Positions 16,247 to 25,016 of a stretch of DNA of 64,000 nucleotides are shown here, one piece after another. The stretch is from Robertmurraya dakarensis (lineage in GTDB: Bacteria; Bacillota; Bacilli; Bacillales; Cytobacillaceae): contig NZ_LT707409.1 in the NCBI RefSeq assembly GCF_900156875.1, positions 544,237-608,236 on the forward strand, written 5' to 3'. Made by a program: the position numbers and the translations under genes. A model generated the notes under the pieces. The model saw only the letters and a list, made by a program, of their open reading frames with translations. It was not told the origin of the DNA and ran no database searches. Every line of letters starts with the position of its first letter. Within the stretch, counting starts at the first letter, position 1.

Positions 16247-17359
16247 ATGACCAAGCAAAACAAAGCTTTCAAATTCCGTTTGTTCCCAAACAAAGAACAG
16301 GCAGTATTATTAGCAAAAACTTTCGGCTGTGTTCGTTTTGTCTATAACAAGATGTTAGCTGAACGCAAGGAAACCTATGTAAAGTTCAAGGACGATAAAG
16401 AAATACTTAAAAAGGAAAAGTTTCCGACTCCAGCAAAATACAAAGGTGAGTTTCCGTTCCTGAAAGAAGTGGATTCATTAGCCTTAGCGAACGCACAGAT
16501 CAACTTGCAGACTGCTTATAAGAATTTCTTTGAAGGAAATGCGGAATTTCCAAAGTACAAGAACCGTAAAGCAAAACAATCCTACACAACTAACTTAGTC
16601 AATGGAAACATCGAATTGAAAGATGGTCATATCAAATTACCTAAGCTAAAATTTGTGAAAATCAAACAGCATAGAGAAATTCCTGAGAACTATAAACTGA
16701 AATCCTGCACCATTTCGAGAACGAAGTCAGGGAAATACTATGTGTCTGTACTAACAGAATACGAAAAAGAGATAAAGCCTAAAACAATAGAAAATGTCAT
16801 TGGGTTAGATTTTGCTATGGCTGAGTTATATGTTAGTAGCGAGAATGAGAAAGCCAATTATCCTCACTACTATCGTGTCATGTCAGATAAATTAGCGAAA
16901 GCACAACGTATTCTTGCCAAGCGTAAGAAAGGTTCTGAACGTTGGAATAAGCAACGCCTAGTAGTAGCGAAGTTACATGAAAAAGTAGCGAACCAACGCA
17001 AGAATTTTCTTCACCTTAAGTCAAAAGAATTGGCTTCTTACTTTGATGCTGTCGTAATTGAGGACTTGAACATGAAAGGAATGTCTCAAGCCCTTCACTT
17101 TGGAAAAAGCGTTCACGACAATGGTTGGGGGATGTTCACTACTTTCTTAGCGTACAAGCTAAAAGAACAAGGAAAACAACTCGTGAAAATTGATAAGTGG
17201 TTCCCTTCCACTAAGAAGTGTTCTTGTTGTGGTGCAGAAAACCCTATGAAACTGTCTGAACGTACATACAACTGTTCATGCGGTTATGTGGCAGGTCGTG
17301 ACTACAATTCAGCAATCAATATCAAAAATGAAGGCATTCGCTTATTGGCGTTAGCATAG
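16247..17359 (+). CDS. tnpB: RNA-guided endonuclease TnpB
   Basis: A 370-residue TnpB with all catalytic parts visible: RuvC-I Asp in VIGLDFAMAELYV, RuvC-II Glu in VVIEDLNMKGM, a zinc finger CSCCG...CSCG, and RuvC-III Asp in GRDYNSAINI. The N-terminal helix-turn-helix region FRLFPNKEQAVLLAKTFGCVRFVYNKM is typical. TnpB proteins cut DNA guided by an RNA made from the element's right end. An AGGAGGTG ribosome binding site precedes the ATG. Length and motifs indicate an intact, probably active nuclease. Confidence 0.95.
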   Translation: MTKQNKAFKFRLFPNKEQAVLLAKTFGCVRFVYNKMLAERKETYVKFKDDKEILKKEKFPTPAKYKGEFPFLKEVDSLALANAQINLQTAYKNFFEGNAEFPKYKNRKAKQSYTTNLVNGNIELKDGHIKLPKLKFVKIKQHREIPENYKLKSCTISRTKSGKYYVSVLTEYEKEIKPKTIENVIGLDFAMAELYVSSENEKANYPHYYRVMSDKLAKAQRILAKRKKGSERWNKQRLVVAKLHEKVANQRKNFLHLKSKELASYFDAVVIEDLNMKGMSQALHFGKSVHDNGWGMFTTFLAYKLKEQGKQLVKIDKWFPSTKKCSCCGAENPMKLSERTYNCSCGYVAGRDYNSAINIKNEGIRLLALA

Positions 17360-17487
17360 AAACGGAAAACTCTTGGAACAAGAGGGTTAGCTCGGTCATT
17401 TTTCGTTGGCTAGTAAAAGAAACGATAAGTCGAGAAGCCCCCACTTCAAGCGACCCGTAAGGGTGGTAAGTGGTGGGAGTAGTTCAC
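17360..17487 (+). ncRNA. Likely right-end omega (re)RNA of TnpB
   Basis: The segment from the tnpB stop to the right end contains nested stem-loops (CCCCCACTT/AAGTGGTGGG around ACCC-GTAA-GGGT). In this family the scaffold overlaps the tnpB 3' end and the guide is the sequence just beyond the right end, here beginning near 17488 (AACACTAAGAAAAT). RNA production is inferred from the family. Confidence 0.55.
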
Positions 17488-17607
17488 AACACTAAGAAAA
17501 TCTTAAGAAATGCATTAAGTGTATATTAAGATTTGATTGATATCATTCTCTTAGCACGAAAAAGAGGTGATAGAAATGTTACAAATAACTTTTGGGAGTG
17601 AACTTCC

Positions 17608-18294
17608 ATGAACATATTAGTTTGTGATGATGATAAAGCGATTGTCGACGCAATTGGAATTTATTTAGAAAATGAAGGCTATAAAATCGTTAAAGCTTTT
17701 AATGGAGTGGAAGCTATAGAAGTGATTAGAGAACATGAAATCCATCTTATTATCATGGATATTATGATGCCGAAGATGGATGGGATAAGAGCTACCATGA
17801 AGATCCGAGAAGAAAATAATATCCCGTTAATCATCCTTTCTGCGAAATCCGAGGATTATGACAAAATATTAGGATTAAACTTTGGAGCAGATGACTATAT
17901 TACCAAGCCATTTAATCCTTTAGAGCTGATCGCCCGAGTTAAATCACAGCTGAGAAGATATACAACATTAGGAGGTCTTGAGACGAGGAGCAGCATTTTA
18001 CAGACTGGTGGACTCATGATCGACGACGAAAGCAAAACCATCACTGTCGATGGGGAGGAAGTTCATCTTACACCGGTGCAATACAAGATTTTAAAGCTAT
18101 TGACGGCAAATGCTGGAAAGGTTTTTTCGATAGAGGAGATCTATGAAAAGGTATGGAATGAGGCAGCTTTTAACCCGGAAAATACGGTATCTGTCCATAT
18201 AAGAAAGATCAGAGAGAAAATAGAAATTAATCCGAAAGAGCCAAAATATTTGAAGGTGGTGTGGGGAGTTGGATATAAAGTTGAAAAAATATAG
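17608..18294 (+). CDS. OmpR/PhoB-family response regulator
   Basis: A 228-residue response regulator with receiver domain (acidic pocket CDDDK, phospho-acceptor Asp51 in IIMDIMMPKMDG, Lys in DDYITKPFNP) and a C-terminal winged helix (LTPVQYKILKLL ... NTVSVHIRKIREKIE). It overlaps the sensor kinase gene by 26 bp if the kinase starts at 18269. No target operon adjoins, so the regulon is unknown. Confidence 0.95.
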   Translation: MNILVCDDDKAIVDAIGIYLENEGYKIVKAFNGVEAIEVIREHEIHLIIMDIMMPKMDGIRATMKIREENNIPLIILSAKSEDYDKILGLNFGADDYITKPFNPLELIARVKSQLRRYTTLGGLETRSSILQTGGLMIDDESKTITVDGEEVHLTPVQYKILKLLTANAGKVFSIEEIYEKVWNEAAFNPENTVSVHIRKIREKIEINPKEPKYLKVVWGVGYKVEKI

Positions 18295-20344
18295 CCATTC
18301 AATTATAACCAAAATCATTGTTTTTATCATGGCTATCATCTGCTTTACGGGTGTGATCCAAGCATTTGTAGAAGTTGAGATTGTAAATGATGGGAATTTT
18401 AGCAGTGCAACTGAAGATAACTATTTTAAAAGCAGGGCCTATGTTCAGGAAAGTGAACATCTTGTAAGCAGTCTTTCAAGACTAATCGGGGAGTTTAAGA
18501 ACGAGGAACATATAGTAAATGGAGGAACCATTGATGAGGCTGAATGGAAAAGTGTAGAAGACAACTTATTTTCAGATTATCAACTTCAGTCGGAAAGCTT
18601 TATTCCTGAGCTGCCTGAAGAGAAATACTATGAAGCCTTTCAAAAAAAATATGCTGACGAAATCTCTCAAGCAAAGGAACAGATGATCAAGGAGGATTTA
18701 AAGGAATATCATTTGCTTATGCAAAATCTGGAAGAGTTCGAGGGAGTAGTGTTTTATGCCAGCGACGGAGCAAATGTGTTTACCAATACAACGATAACAG
18801 AAAAGACAAAGTTTGAAACCTACCCTTCTTATATGATTTTTGAGAATTACAAACAAGAGATTTTTCCAAAAGAAACGGAAGGAAACGAACATTTAAGGTT
18901 GATCACACAGGATCTGGATGGATTGGACCCAGAAAACTCGGTTCTGTATGTTGCTTTTTCAGAGGGATTTTTGGATCAAAAAATAAATGAATGGGAAGAA
19001 AACAAGGCTATTGCAATAAAAAACTTATATAAATTAGCAGGATTTCTCGGAGGATTCATTCTTTCATTTGTTTATCTTATCCTCGTAATAGGGAGAAAGT
19101 CATTTAAGGAGCAAGCGGTATACCTAAATGGTGTTGATAAAATATATAACGATATCAAAATAGTGATATGTATGATGCTTTTTCCACTTTGGGTGGTTTT
19201 GGTAGATGATGTATTTCGAAATATCAATAAAATGATCATACCTATAACGGTGCTTTTCTCCATTGTTGGATTAGTATTGGTACTGTCACTCGTGAAGCAT
19301 GTTAAAAATAGAACGCTTTTCAAACATACTTTGATCTATTGTTTTATCCATATGATAGTGAAATTTACAGGAGATGTTTATCGAAGTGGCGGCGTTGGCG
19401 TAAAGACTGTCTTAATCGTAATCGGCTATCCGATTTTGATAGCATTAACGTTCTTCATGTTCCCGGTAACGATTGGTATTGCAGCATGGTTTGCTTTTAA
19501 AAAGGTCAAATCCTTTCAGGCTATACAGGAAGGGGTAGAGACCATTAAGGATGGAAATCTTCATCATCGGATCGAAGTGAGTGGAAATGGGGAGTTTGGA
19601 AAACTTGCTGATAATATAAACAGCATCACGGATGGGTTGAAAAAAGCAGTTGACAGCGAATTAAAAAGTGAACGATTAAAAACAGAGCTTATCACCAATG
19701 TATCGCATGATATTAGAACCCCTTTAACTTCCATCATCACCTACGTGGATCTATTGAAGAATGAAAAGCTTCCATCAAAGGCTGAGGAATACGTCGAAGT
19801 TTTGGATCAAAAATCAAAAAGGCTAAAAATCTTAACAGATGATCTATTTGAAGCGGCGAAGGCTTCCAGCGGAAATATTCCAGTTGATTTTGTGAAAATT
19901 GATATCGTGTCCTTAATCACTCAGGGGCTGGGGGAAGTTAATGACAAAATTGAAGCCATGGATTTGGATTTTAAGATGAATTATCCTAAAGATAAGATTT
20001 ATGTGACTGCTGATGGGAAACTTTTGTGGAGATCGATAGAGAACTTATTATCAAATATTTTTAAATATGCACACGAAGGATCAAGGGTTTATATAGATAT
20101 AGAGGATTTGGGCAGCGAAATACTCCTCACCTTCAAGAATATCTCAGCAACTGAGTTGAATATCTCAGCGGACGAATTAATGGAACGTTTTAAAAGAGGC
20201 GATGAGTCCAGATCCAGCCAAGGGAGTGGGTTAGGGCTATCCATTGCCAAAAACCTAATAGAGATACAAAAGGGGAAATTTAATATACAAATTGACGGTG
20301 ATTTATTTAAGGCAGTCATCTACTTGCCTAAATACACCGATTAA
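18269..20344 (+). CDS. Membrane sensor histidine kinase
   Basis: A protein of about 691 residues: an N-terminal membrane helix, an extracytoplasmic region of about 220 residues, four or so further membrane helices (about 255-420), HAMP-like linker (IEVSGNGEFGKLADNINSI), HisKA with NVSHDIRTPLTSIITYVDLL, and an HATPase domain with GSGLGLSIAKNLIE. The start is a TTG, at 18269 (AAGGTGG 9 nt upstream) or 18281 (GGGGAG). Gene overlap with the regulator shows a dedicated pair. The multi-span membrane part suggests sensing of a membrane or cell-envelope signal; the ligand is unknown. Confidence 0.92.
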   Translation: MDIKLKKYSHSIITKIIVFIMAIICFTGVIQAFVEVEIVNDGNFSSATEDNYFKSRAYVQESEHLVSSLSRLIGEFKNEEHIVNGGTIDEAEWKSVEDNLFSDYQLQSESFIPELPEEKYYEAFQKKYADEISQAKEQMIKEDLKEYHLLMQNLEEFEGVVFYASDGANVFTNTTITEKTKFETYPSYMIFENYKQEIFPKETEGNEHLRLITQDLDGLDPENSVLYVAFSEGFLDQKINEWEENKAIAIKNLYKLAGFLGGFILSFVYLILVIGRKSFKEQAVYLNGVDKIYNDIKIVICMMLFPLWVVLVDDVFRNINKMIIPITVLFSIVGLVLVLSLVKHVKNRTLFKHTLIYCFIHMIVKFTGDVYRSGGVGVKTVLIVIGYPILIALTFFMFPVTIGIAAWFAFKKVKSFQAIQEGVETIKDGNLHHRIEVSGNGEFGKLADNINSITDGLKKAVDSELKSERLKTELITNVSHDIRTPLTSIITYVDLLKNEKLPSKAEEYVEVLDQKSKRLKILTDDLFEAAKASSGNIPVDFVKIDIVSLITQGLGEVNDKIEAMDLDFKMNYPKDKIYVTADGKLLWRSIENLLSNIFKYAHEGSRVYIDIEDLGSEILLTFKNISATELNISADELMERFKRGDESRSSQGSGLGLSIAKNLIEIQKGKFNIQIDGDLFKAVIYLPKYTD

Positions 20345-20369
20345 TAATAGATCATATAGCAAGGGCTAA

Positions 20370-20405
20370 GAATAGGATATCAAATGATGTCCTATTCTTT
20401 TTTAT
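20370..20405 (+). terminator. Terminator of the two-component operon
   Basis: GAATAGGA (20370-20377) and TCCTATTC (20390-20397), 8-bp perfect stem, followed by TTTTTTTT. Confidence 0.9.
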
Positions 20406-20595
20406 TCTCTTAAAAAGTCCGGTTCAATAGGCTCGGTGTAAAGTAGAAGTCCATCCTTCATAACGGTCCTTATTAAACAACTTGATCCTGGTCAAATAGC
20501 CTTTTCTCGGGTTAAATACTTATCAATTCATATTTGCAACTCTCTGATGTTAGAATATTAGGAATAACGATTAATATTTTGTGGAGGAGAATCTT

Positions 20596-21003
20596 ATGAT
20601 ACTAGTGAGCTCCTGCTTAGCGGGTTATGAAGTGAGGTACAACGGTACACATAGTTTAAATAACAAGATAAAAAAATTGGTAGAAGAGAATAAAGCTGTA
20701 GCTATATGTCCGGAATTAGCTGGTGGATTTTCTACTCCAAGAGAACCAGCTGAGATCATTGGTGGAGACGGAGATGATGTGCTTGATGGAAAGGCAAAGG
20801 TGGTTGAAAAATCAGGTAAGGATGTAACTGAGTTCTACATCAAAGGTGCTTATGCTACTTTAGAAAAAGCGATTACAATAAAGGCAACTACAGTTATTCT
20901 TAAGGAAAATAGCCCATCCTGCGGCAGTTCAATGATATACAATGGTGAATTCAAAGGGATAAAAAATGCAGGAAATGGCGTAACCTCTGCTCTTCTCAAG
21001 TGA
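20596..21003 (+). CDS. DUF523/TudS-like protein, C-terminus cut by in-frame TGA
   Basis: A 135-residue protein of the DUF523 family, some members of which (TudS) are Fe-S dependent 2-thiouracil desulfurases. The three conserved cysteines are present: Cys7 (SSCLAG), Cys38 (AICPELAGGFSTPR) and Cys109 (SPSCGS). The ATG at 20596 follows GGAGGAG. The frame ends ALLK-TGA, but continues beyond it in the same frame as NGLTVMSEEQLAEK and then TAG, which matches the usual family ending (about 150 residues). The TGA therefore looks like a recent nonsense change that removes about 14 residues. Activity may survive because all cysteines lie before it. Confidence 0.85.
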   Translation: MILVSSCLAGYEVRYNGTHSLNNKIKKLVEENKAVAICPELAGGFSTPREPAEIIGGDGDDVLDGKAKVVEKSGKDVTEFYIKGAYATLEKAITIKATTVILKENSPSCGSSMIYNGEFKGIKNAGNGVTSALLK

Positions 21004-21132
21004 AATGGGTTAACAGTAATGTCAGAGGAACAATTAGCTGAAAAATAGAACCCGTTAATTTTAACCTAAGCTTTCTCGCTAGTTACGTTTGGTTTTTAAC
21101 CTGTACAATAATAATTAAAGGCAGGGATTGTT

Positions 21133-22314
21133 ATGAAACTAGTCCTTAGTAGAAAAGGATTTGATTCCGGCAGCGGAGGGTGTTTGTCTCCATATAACCA
21201 TGAAACAGGAGAGTATATATGGTGTCCCATACCGGAAAAGGTAAATAGTTATTCGAATCAGATTCGATATACAGATATACCTGTGAAAAAGGACTATCTT
21301 AGCGGCCTGAAAGGGTCTAATCTGAGTGAAGTGTATAAAAGTTTGAAGGGGACGGACCGTGTAAAGTTACGAAAAAATGAGTACGTTTCCATTGATGATC
21401 GTGATTTATTTGCTCATTTCGATCCAATGCTAGGATTTCCTCCTTGGATAGAAGTTAATGATAAGTTCAAAATCGGCAAGGGGTTTGGTCAGTTTAATGC
21501 TGCACCCCATTTAGAAAATCACAATGTTAATGAAGGGTCTATTTTTCTATTCTTTGGTGGGTTTCAGTCAACATCCCATAGAAAAATATCGGGCCACTAT
21601 ATTTACGGGTGGCTTAAGATAAAGAAGAGAATAGAAACTTATAAGGAATGTAAAGAAATCATTGAACAATACAACCTCGAACATCATCCTCACATCACAG
21701 AAGCCGCTTTTAAAAGAAACCAGAAAAACTATATTTTTTTACCTGATCAATGGTTATTTGAGGATTTAAAGATTCCAGGCTGTGGTTATTTTACTACTCT
21801 AAATGACTCCTTATTGCTCTCAAACAATAAGGAGTCTAATAAAGCTACTTGGAAACTGCCAATCTTTTTTTATCAGAATCTCACACAGGTCCACCAAAAG
21901 ACTTGGGAACACATACAAGAAGGATTTTGTACAGTGAGGACAGGGATTGGTCAAGAGTTCGTTACACAACTGTCAGAAAAAGGAGAAAAATGGTTGCGGG
22001 ACCTATTCGTAAAAAATCAACATAATATTTACCGTCCTGAACCGCCTTCAGCAAAGGAGGACAGTAAAGCGTTGAACTTTCAGGAGTATTTGATGCAGAA
22101 ACATACCCTAATAAAAGGAGAAAAGCAGTTACAGCCCATTTCTGTAAAGCAATATATGAATAGACTGGAAAGCATGCGGCGCCACGGTATCTATAACGAA
22201 GAAAATCTGATTGACGCTGTCTTGGTTGGGAAAATCCAAGAACAATATAAGGATTGGAAAACATATGTGAAGACGCTGGAGCATTACTTGAATTATAAAA
22301 ATATTAGTGAATGA
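21133..22314 (+). CDS. Nmad3-like putative nucleotide-modification protein
   Basis: A 393-residue protein. The N-terminal 180 residues begin LVLSRKGFDSGSGGCLSPY and include FDPMLGFPPW and a central FGGFQSTSHRK; this resembles the Nmad3 family, predicted to take part in base modification of phage or mobile-element DNA. The last 90 residues (ISVKQYMNRLESMRRHGIY ... KTYVKTLEHYLNY) look like a small helical domain similar to those at the ends of some restriction enzymes. A GCAGGGATTG site precedes the ATG. It is a single gene with no obvious partner methylase. The role is inferred from family prediction, not experiment. Confidence 0.65.
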   Translation: MKLVLSRKGFDSGSGGCLSPYNHETGEYIWCPIPEKVNSYSNQIRYTDIPVKKDYLSGLKGSNLSEVYKSLKGTDRVKLRKNEYVSIDDRDLFAHFDPMLGFPPWIEVNDKFKIGKGFGQFNAAPHLENHNVNEGSIFLFFGGFQSTSHRKISGHYIYGWLKIKKRIETYKECKEIIEQYNLEHHPHITEAAFKRNQKNYIFLPDQWLFEDLKIPGCGYFTTLNDSLLLSNNKESNKATWKLPIFFYQNLTQVHQKTWEHIQEGFCTVRTGIGQEFVTQLSEKGEKWLRDLFVKNQHNIYRPEPPSAKEDSKALNFQEYLMQKHTLIKGEKQLQPISVKQYMNRLESMRRHGIYNEENLIDAVLVGKIQEQYKDWKTYVKTLEHYLNYKNISE

Positions 22315-22348
22315 AAAGTAAAAATTTATATAGGAAAAACTTGTTGAA

Positions 22349-22524
22349 ATGGCAATACTAATATCTTCTTTATTAGTTAAAGATAGTAGTGAGATGGCTA
22401 AACTGTTTGTAGATTTCTTAAGTGATGCTCCTCAAATTCATTATGTGGAAATTAGCTAGCATCAAATCAAGACATACTGCTACTCGTATTTTCGTTATAA
22501 GAATGGGGATATTAAAGTAAGAAA
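22349..22524 (+). pseudogene. Possible degraded small gene
   Basis: In the 312-bp gap between two genes, an ATG at 22349 opens a 36-codon frame (MAILISSLLVKDSSEM ... YVEIS) that stops at TAG 22457-22459, after which the same frame remains protein-like (YCYSYFRYKNGDIKVRNI). This suggests one gene broken by a stop, but I recognise no family. Confidence 0.3.
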
Positions 22525-22627
22525 TATTTGAATGGAAAGGAATTCAATAATTTATTATACGGAAAAGATTTGTCCTAAAAAGGTAACTAAAGTCACAATT
22601 TATTCAAACCGAAATAGGTGGTAAGAA

Positions 22628-23773
22628 ATGTACAGTAGTATTTTTGTTATAGATAAAGATAATAAATTTGTTGAAATGAAACAGACTCAATTTGAAACAG
22701 AGGACATCTTTCAAGAAATTATTGAGAAATATCCGAATATCTTAGCAGGAGAACAAATTAATCCGAATGACCCCAGACGTTGGATTCTTGTCTCTCGTGA
22801 AATTGGCATCCCCTCAGAAGCAAATGGCGGGAATCAATGGTTTTTAGATCATCTGTTTATTGACCAAGATGCTGTACCTACATTTGTTGAGGTTAAAAGA
22901 TCAACAGATACTAGAGTTCGGAGAGAAGTCGTAGCCCAAATGTTAGATTATGCTGCAAATGCTACTTCTTATTGGGAAATAGATACCTTGCGAGAGTGTT
23001 ATGAAACTCAGTTAGAACAAGAGAAAACATTATCTTTAGAAACAATAGGAATGAGTGCTTCAAATGAAGATATGTTCTGGGGAAATGTTGAAACTAATCT
23101 CAAGGTTGGAAAAATTAGGTTGATGTTTGTTGCGGATGAGATACCTATGAGTTTACAGAGAATTATAGAATTCTTAAATGAACAGATGACGGAGACGGAG
23201 GTATTAGGCCTAGAAATTAAGCACTATGAATCGATAGATGGAATGAAAACGTTAGTACCTAAAATTATTGGCCGGACTTCAACTGCAGTTCAAGCGAAGA
23301 AAAATGAAAAGGGTACATGGGATGAAGAGAGTTTCCTGAATGATGTTCTAAATATTAGTGGTGAACAAGCTGTAAAAACGTGCAAAAAACTCATTCAAGA
23401 ATTCGAATCGTTTGGGTGTCGTATTTGGTGGGGAAGAGGGCGTACTCATGGCAGCTTTATTCCTACTTATGATGGACGAATAGCAAGCCATCAACTATGC
23501 TCAATTTATCAAACAGATAAAACAACTTTAGTTGAATTACAATTCCAACATTTTAAAGAACCGTTCGTATCGGTCGAAGCAAAAAAGGGATTGAAACAGA
23601 AATTCGAAACCATTCCAGGCTTGATAATAGATGAGCAACGACTCAATAAAAGACCAAGTTTCGATTTGTCACTAATATTTAATGAGAATCATCTTAAATT
23701 GTTTTTGGAGATATATAAAGAATACATTGAAAGAGTTAAGGAGTATGAAGCGACAAATAGAGAATCACTTTAA
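22628..23773 (+). CDS. PD-(D/E)XK nuclease-like protein (NucS/DUF91-like)
   Basis: A 381-residue protein whose first 130 residues form a nuclease fold: RRWILVSREIGIP, then WFLDHLFIDQDAVPTFVEVK with Asp74 and Glu88-x-Lys90, followed by Gln104 in VVAQMLDYAAN. This arrangement matches DUF91/NucS-like predicted nucleases. The C-terminal part (about 245-370) is unassigned. An AGGTGG site precedes the ATG. It lies next to another DNA-modification-type gene (21133), so a small defence cluster is possible, but there is no operon overlap. Confidence 0.8.
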   Translation: MYSSIFVIDKDNKFVEMKQTQFETEDIFQEIIEKYPNILAGEQINPNDPRRWILVSREIGIPSEANGGNQWFLDHLFIDQDAVPTFVEVKRSTDTRVRREVVAQMLDYAANATSYWEIDTLRECYETQLEQEKTLSLETIGMSASNEDMFWGNVETNLKVGKIRLMFVADEIPMSLQRIIEFLNEQMTETEVLGLEIKHYESIDGMKTLVPKIIGRTSTAVQAKKNEKGTWDEESFLNDVLNISGEQAVKTCKKLIQEFESFGCRIWWGRGRTHGSFIPTYDGRIASHQLCSIYQTDKTTLVELQFQHFKEPFVSVEAKKGLKQKFETIPGLIIDEQRLNKRPSFDLSLIFNENHLKLFLEIYKEYIERVKEYEATNRESL

Positions 23774-23850
23774 AATTATTTAAAGGAAAAAGGGGTGCTT
23801 AAGTTTTACGTAAAAAATGATATACTCCTGACGCTGTTTATTGATAGATG

Positions 23851-23906
23851 GGGACGGACTCTTGTTACTTTAGAATTGCTAAACTAAGGAAACGTAGGTC
23901 CGTCCC
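23851..23906. repeat. Second palindrome type (GGGACGGAC / GTCCGTCCC)
   Basis: GGGACGGAC (23851-23859) and GTCCGTCCC (23898-23906) pair perfectly, with an inner TTTAG-AATTG-CTAAA stem. Architecture is like the other repeat but the sequence differs. It may also end transcription of the upstream gene (followed by TTTG). Confidence 0.65.
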
Positions 23907-24069
23907 TTTGTTCTCATAAGGGACTTATTATTTTTGATTGTGGTTTTATAAGGTTATCTTTGCAACCTTACAGTTCAACTACACAAAACATCCCCCGGTT
24001 ATGTTTTCTCTGTAATTTGAATCCAGCAGAAACGGGTTTTTTTACCGTGTTTCACCATAGGAGAGGACG

Positions 24070-24157
24070 AAAAGGGTACTTTTTCAGCATTATTCGCAGG
24101 AAATTGTCGGTTTCTGCGCTTTCCGAGGAAATAAAAAAGAATTAAAAGTATCCCTTT
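24070..24157. repeat. Long imperfect hairpin in gene-free region
   Basis: AAAGGGTACTTTT (from 24070) pairs with AAAAGTATCCCTTT (24144-24157) with one bulge, and encloses a second stem GCAGGAAA/TTTCTGC. The region 23907-24489 has no supported gene; a 61-codon frame at 23960 overlaps this structure and is unlikely to be real. Confidence 0.5.
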
Positions 24158-24489
24158 GGCTCTGATGATTCTATAAATGATTAAAATCAGACTCTATTTG
24201 AATCAGAACAAATAACTTAACTAAAAATGCAGGAATGGTAGCTATTTATTTGTGTCTAATACAGGTTCCTTTAAAAAAGACTTCACTGGATCATAAAAAG
24301 TAGATATATGTTTCTAACAAACATGTAAAATATCCCATTTTTCTACTAGAGTAATGGGAACGCCTGATAATGTTCGCTATAATAGAGTGGTATTATTTAT
24401 TTGAAGGATCGATCATTGCTTTTCTTTTTTTAAGTGAATAGGAGAAAACAAAAGAGCCGTTTCCTTGTGTATGGAAGGAGAGTTCGCTT

Positions 24490-24909
24490 TTGGACACACA
24501 ATTTCTACAAATATTCTTCGGGGTCATTTATACGTCGACTTTATTCATAATTGGTTATATTTTGTGGAAAAAGAGAATTATTCGTTTCCGTTTCGGTTCC
24601 TATGTAGGGTTTGTTCAATCGCATAATAATCGCTCCTGCCGTGCAAGATATAAATTATTTAATGGGTTCGAGTATTTTTATTTTCGCTTTCAGAAAGGGG
24701 CTACGGTTACCCTGAAGTATTCAGTGCAAGTGGAAAAGGGGGCCATCACGATTAATCTGCGAAACAAGTCAGGAGAGATCTATACAAAAACATTTGAAGA
24801 AGATGGCGAAGGTGAATTCGATTTCATGACAGCAAGCAAGTGGCATTCCATCCAATTTGATGGCAAGAAAACAAAAGGAAGTTTTTTCGCGGAATTTATA
24901 GTTAAATAA
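24490..24909 (+). CDS. Single-span membrane protein with soluble beta-rich domain
   Basis: A 139-residue protein with a TTG start preceded by GGAAGGAGAG. One membrane helix (about residues 8-26) is followed by a basic KKRIIRFRF stretch and a beta-rich domain (TVTLKYSVQVEKGAITINLR). I do not recognise the family. The topology suggests an anchored protein with the domain in the cytoplasm, from the positive-inside rule. A dispersed repeat follows directly. Confidence 0.55.
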   Translation: MDTQFLQIFFGVIYTSTLFIIGYILWKKRIIRFRFGSYVGFVQSHNNRSCRARYKLFNGFEYFYFRFQKGATVTLKYSVQVEKGAITINLRNKSGEIYTKTFEEDGEGEFDFMTASKWHSIQFDGKKTKGSFFAEFIVK

Positions 24910-24945
24910 ATGAAAGGTCTATGCAGTAGTCCTTCGAGGATGTTG

Positions 24946-24995
24946 GTGCTTGTCCCCCACAGTAGTAAAGCATTACTGCAGTGGGGGACAGGCAC
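24946..24995. repeat. Palindromic intergenic repeat, copy 5 (best preserved)
   Basis: GTGCTTGTCCCCCAC...AGTAGTAAAGCATTACTGCA...GTGGGGGACAGGCAC. Nearly the full length of both arms pairs. It lies between two converging genes and may serve as a bidirectional terminator. Confidence 0.85.
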
Positions 24996-25016
24996 TGAAT
25001 ATTACTGTGAATACAA

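Larger units (their letters stand above)
16078..17487 (+). mobile_element. Solo tnpB element (IS200/IS605 superfamily, IS1341-like)
   Basis: The element has a left-end hairpin with TCTCCCA (16103-16109) and TGGGAGA (16149-16155), a tnpB gene, and a right end with CCCACTT/AAGTGGTGGG and an inner ACCC-GTAA-GGGT hairpin, ending in AGTTCAC (17481-17487). No tnpA is present. TTGAT at 16073-16077 just before the inferred left end matches the target-adjacent motif known for ISDra2 TnpB. Exact boundaries are inferred from the hairpins, as IS200/IS605 elements make no target duplication. Confidence 0.75.

Noticed and set aside
23960-24145. 61-codon frame
   Set aside because: It overlaps a long hairpin, lacks a ribosome binding site and has a low-complexity, unprotein-like sequence.
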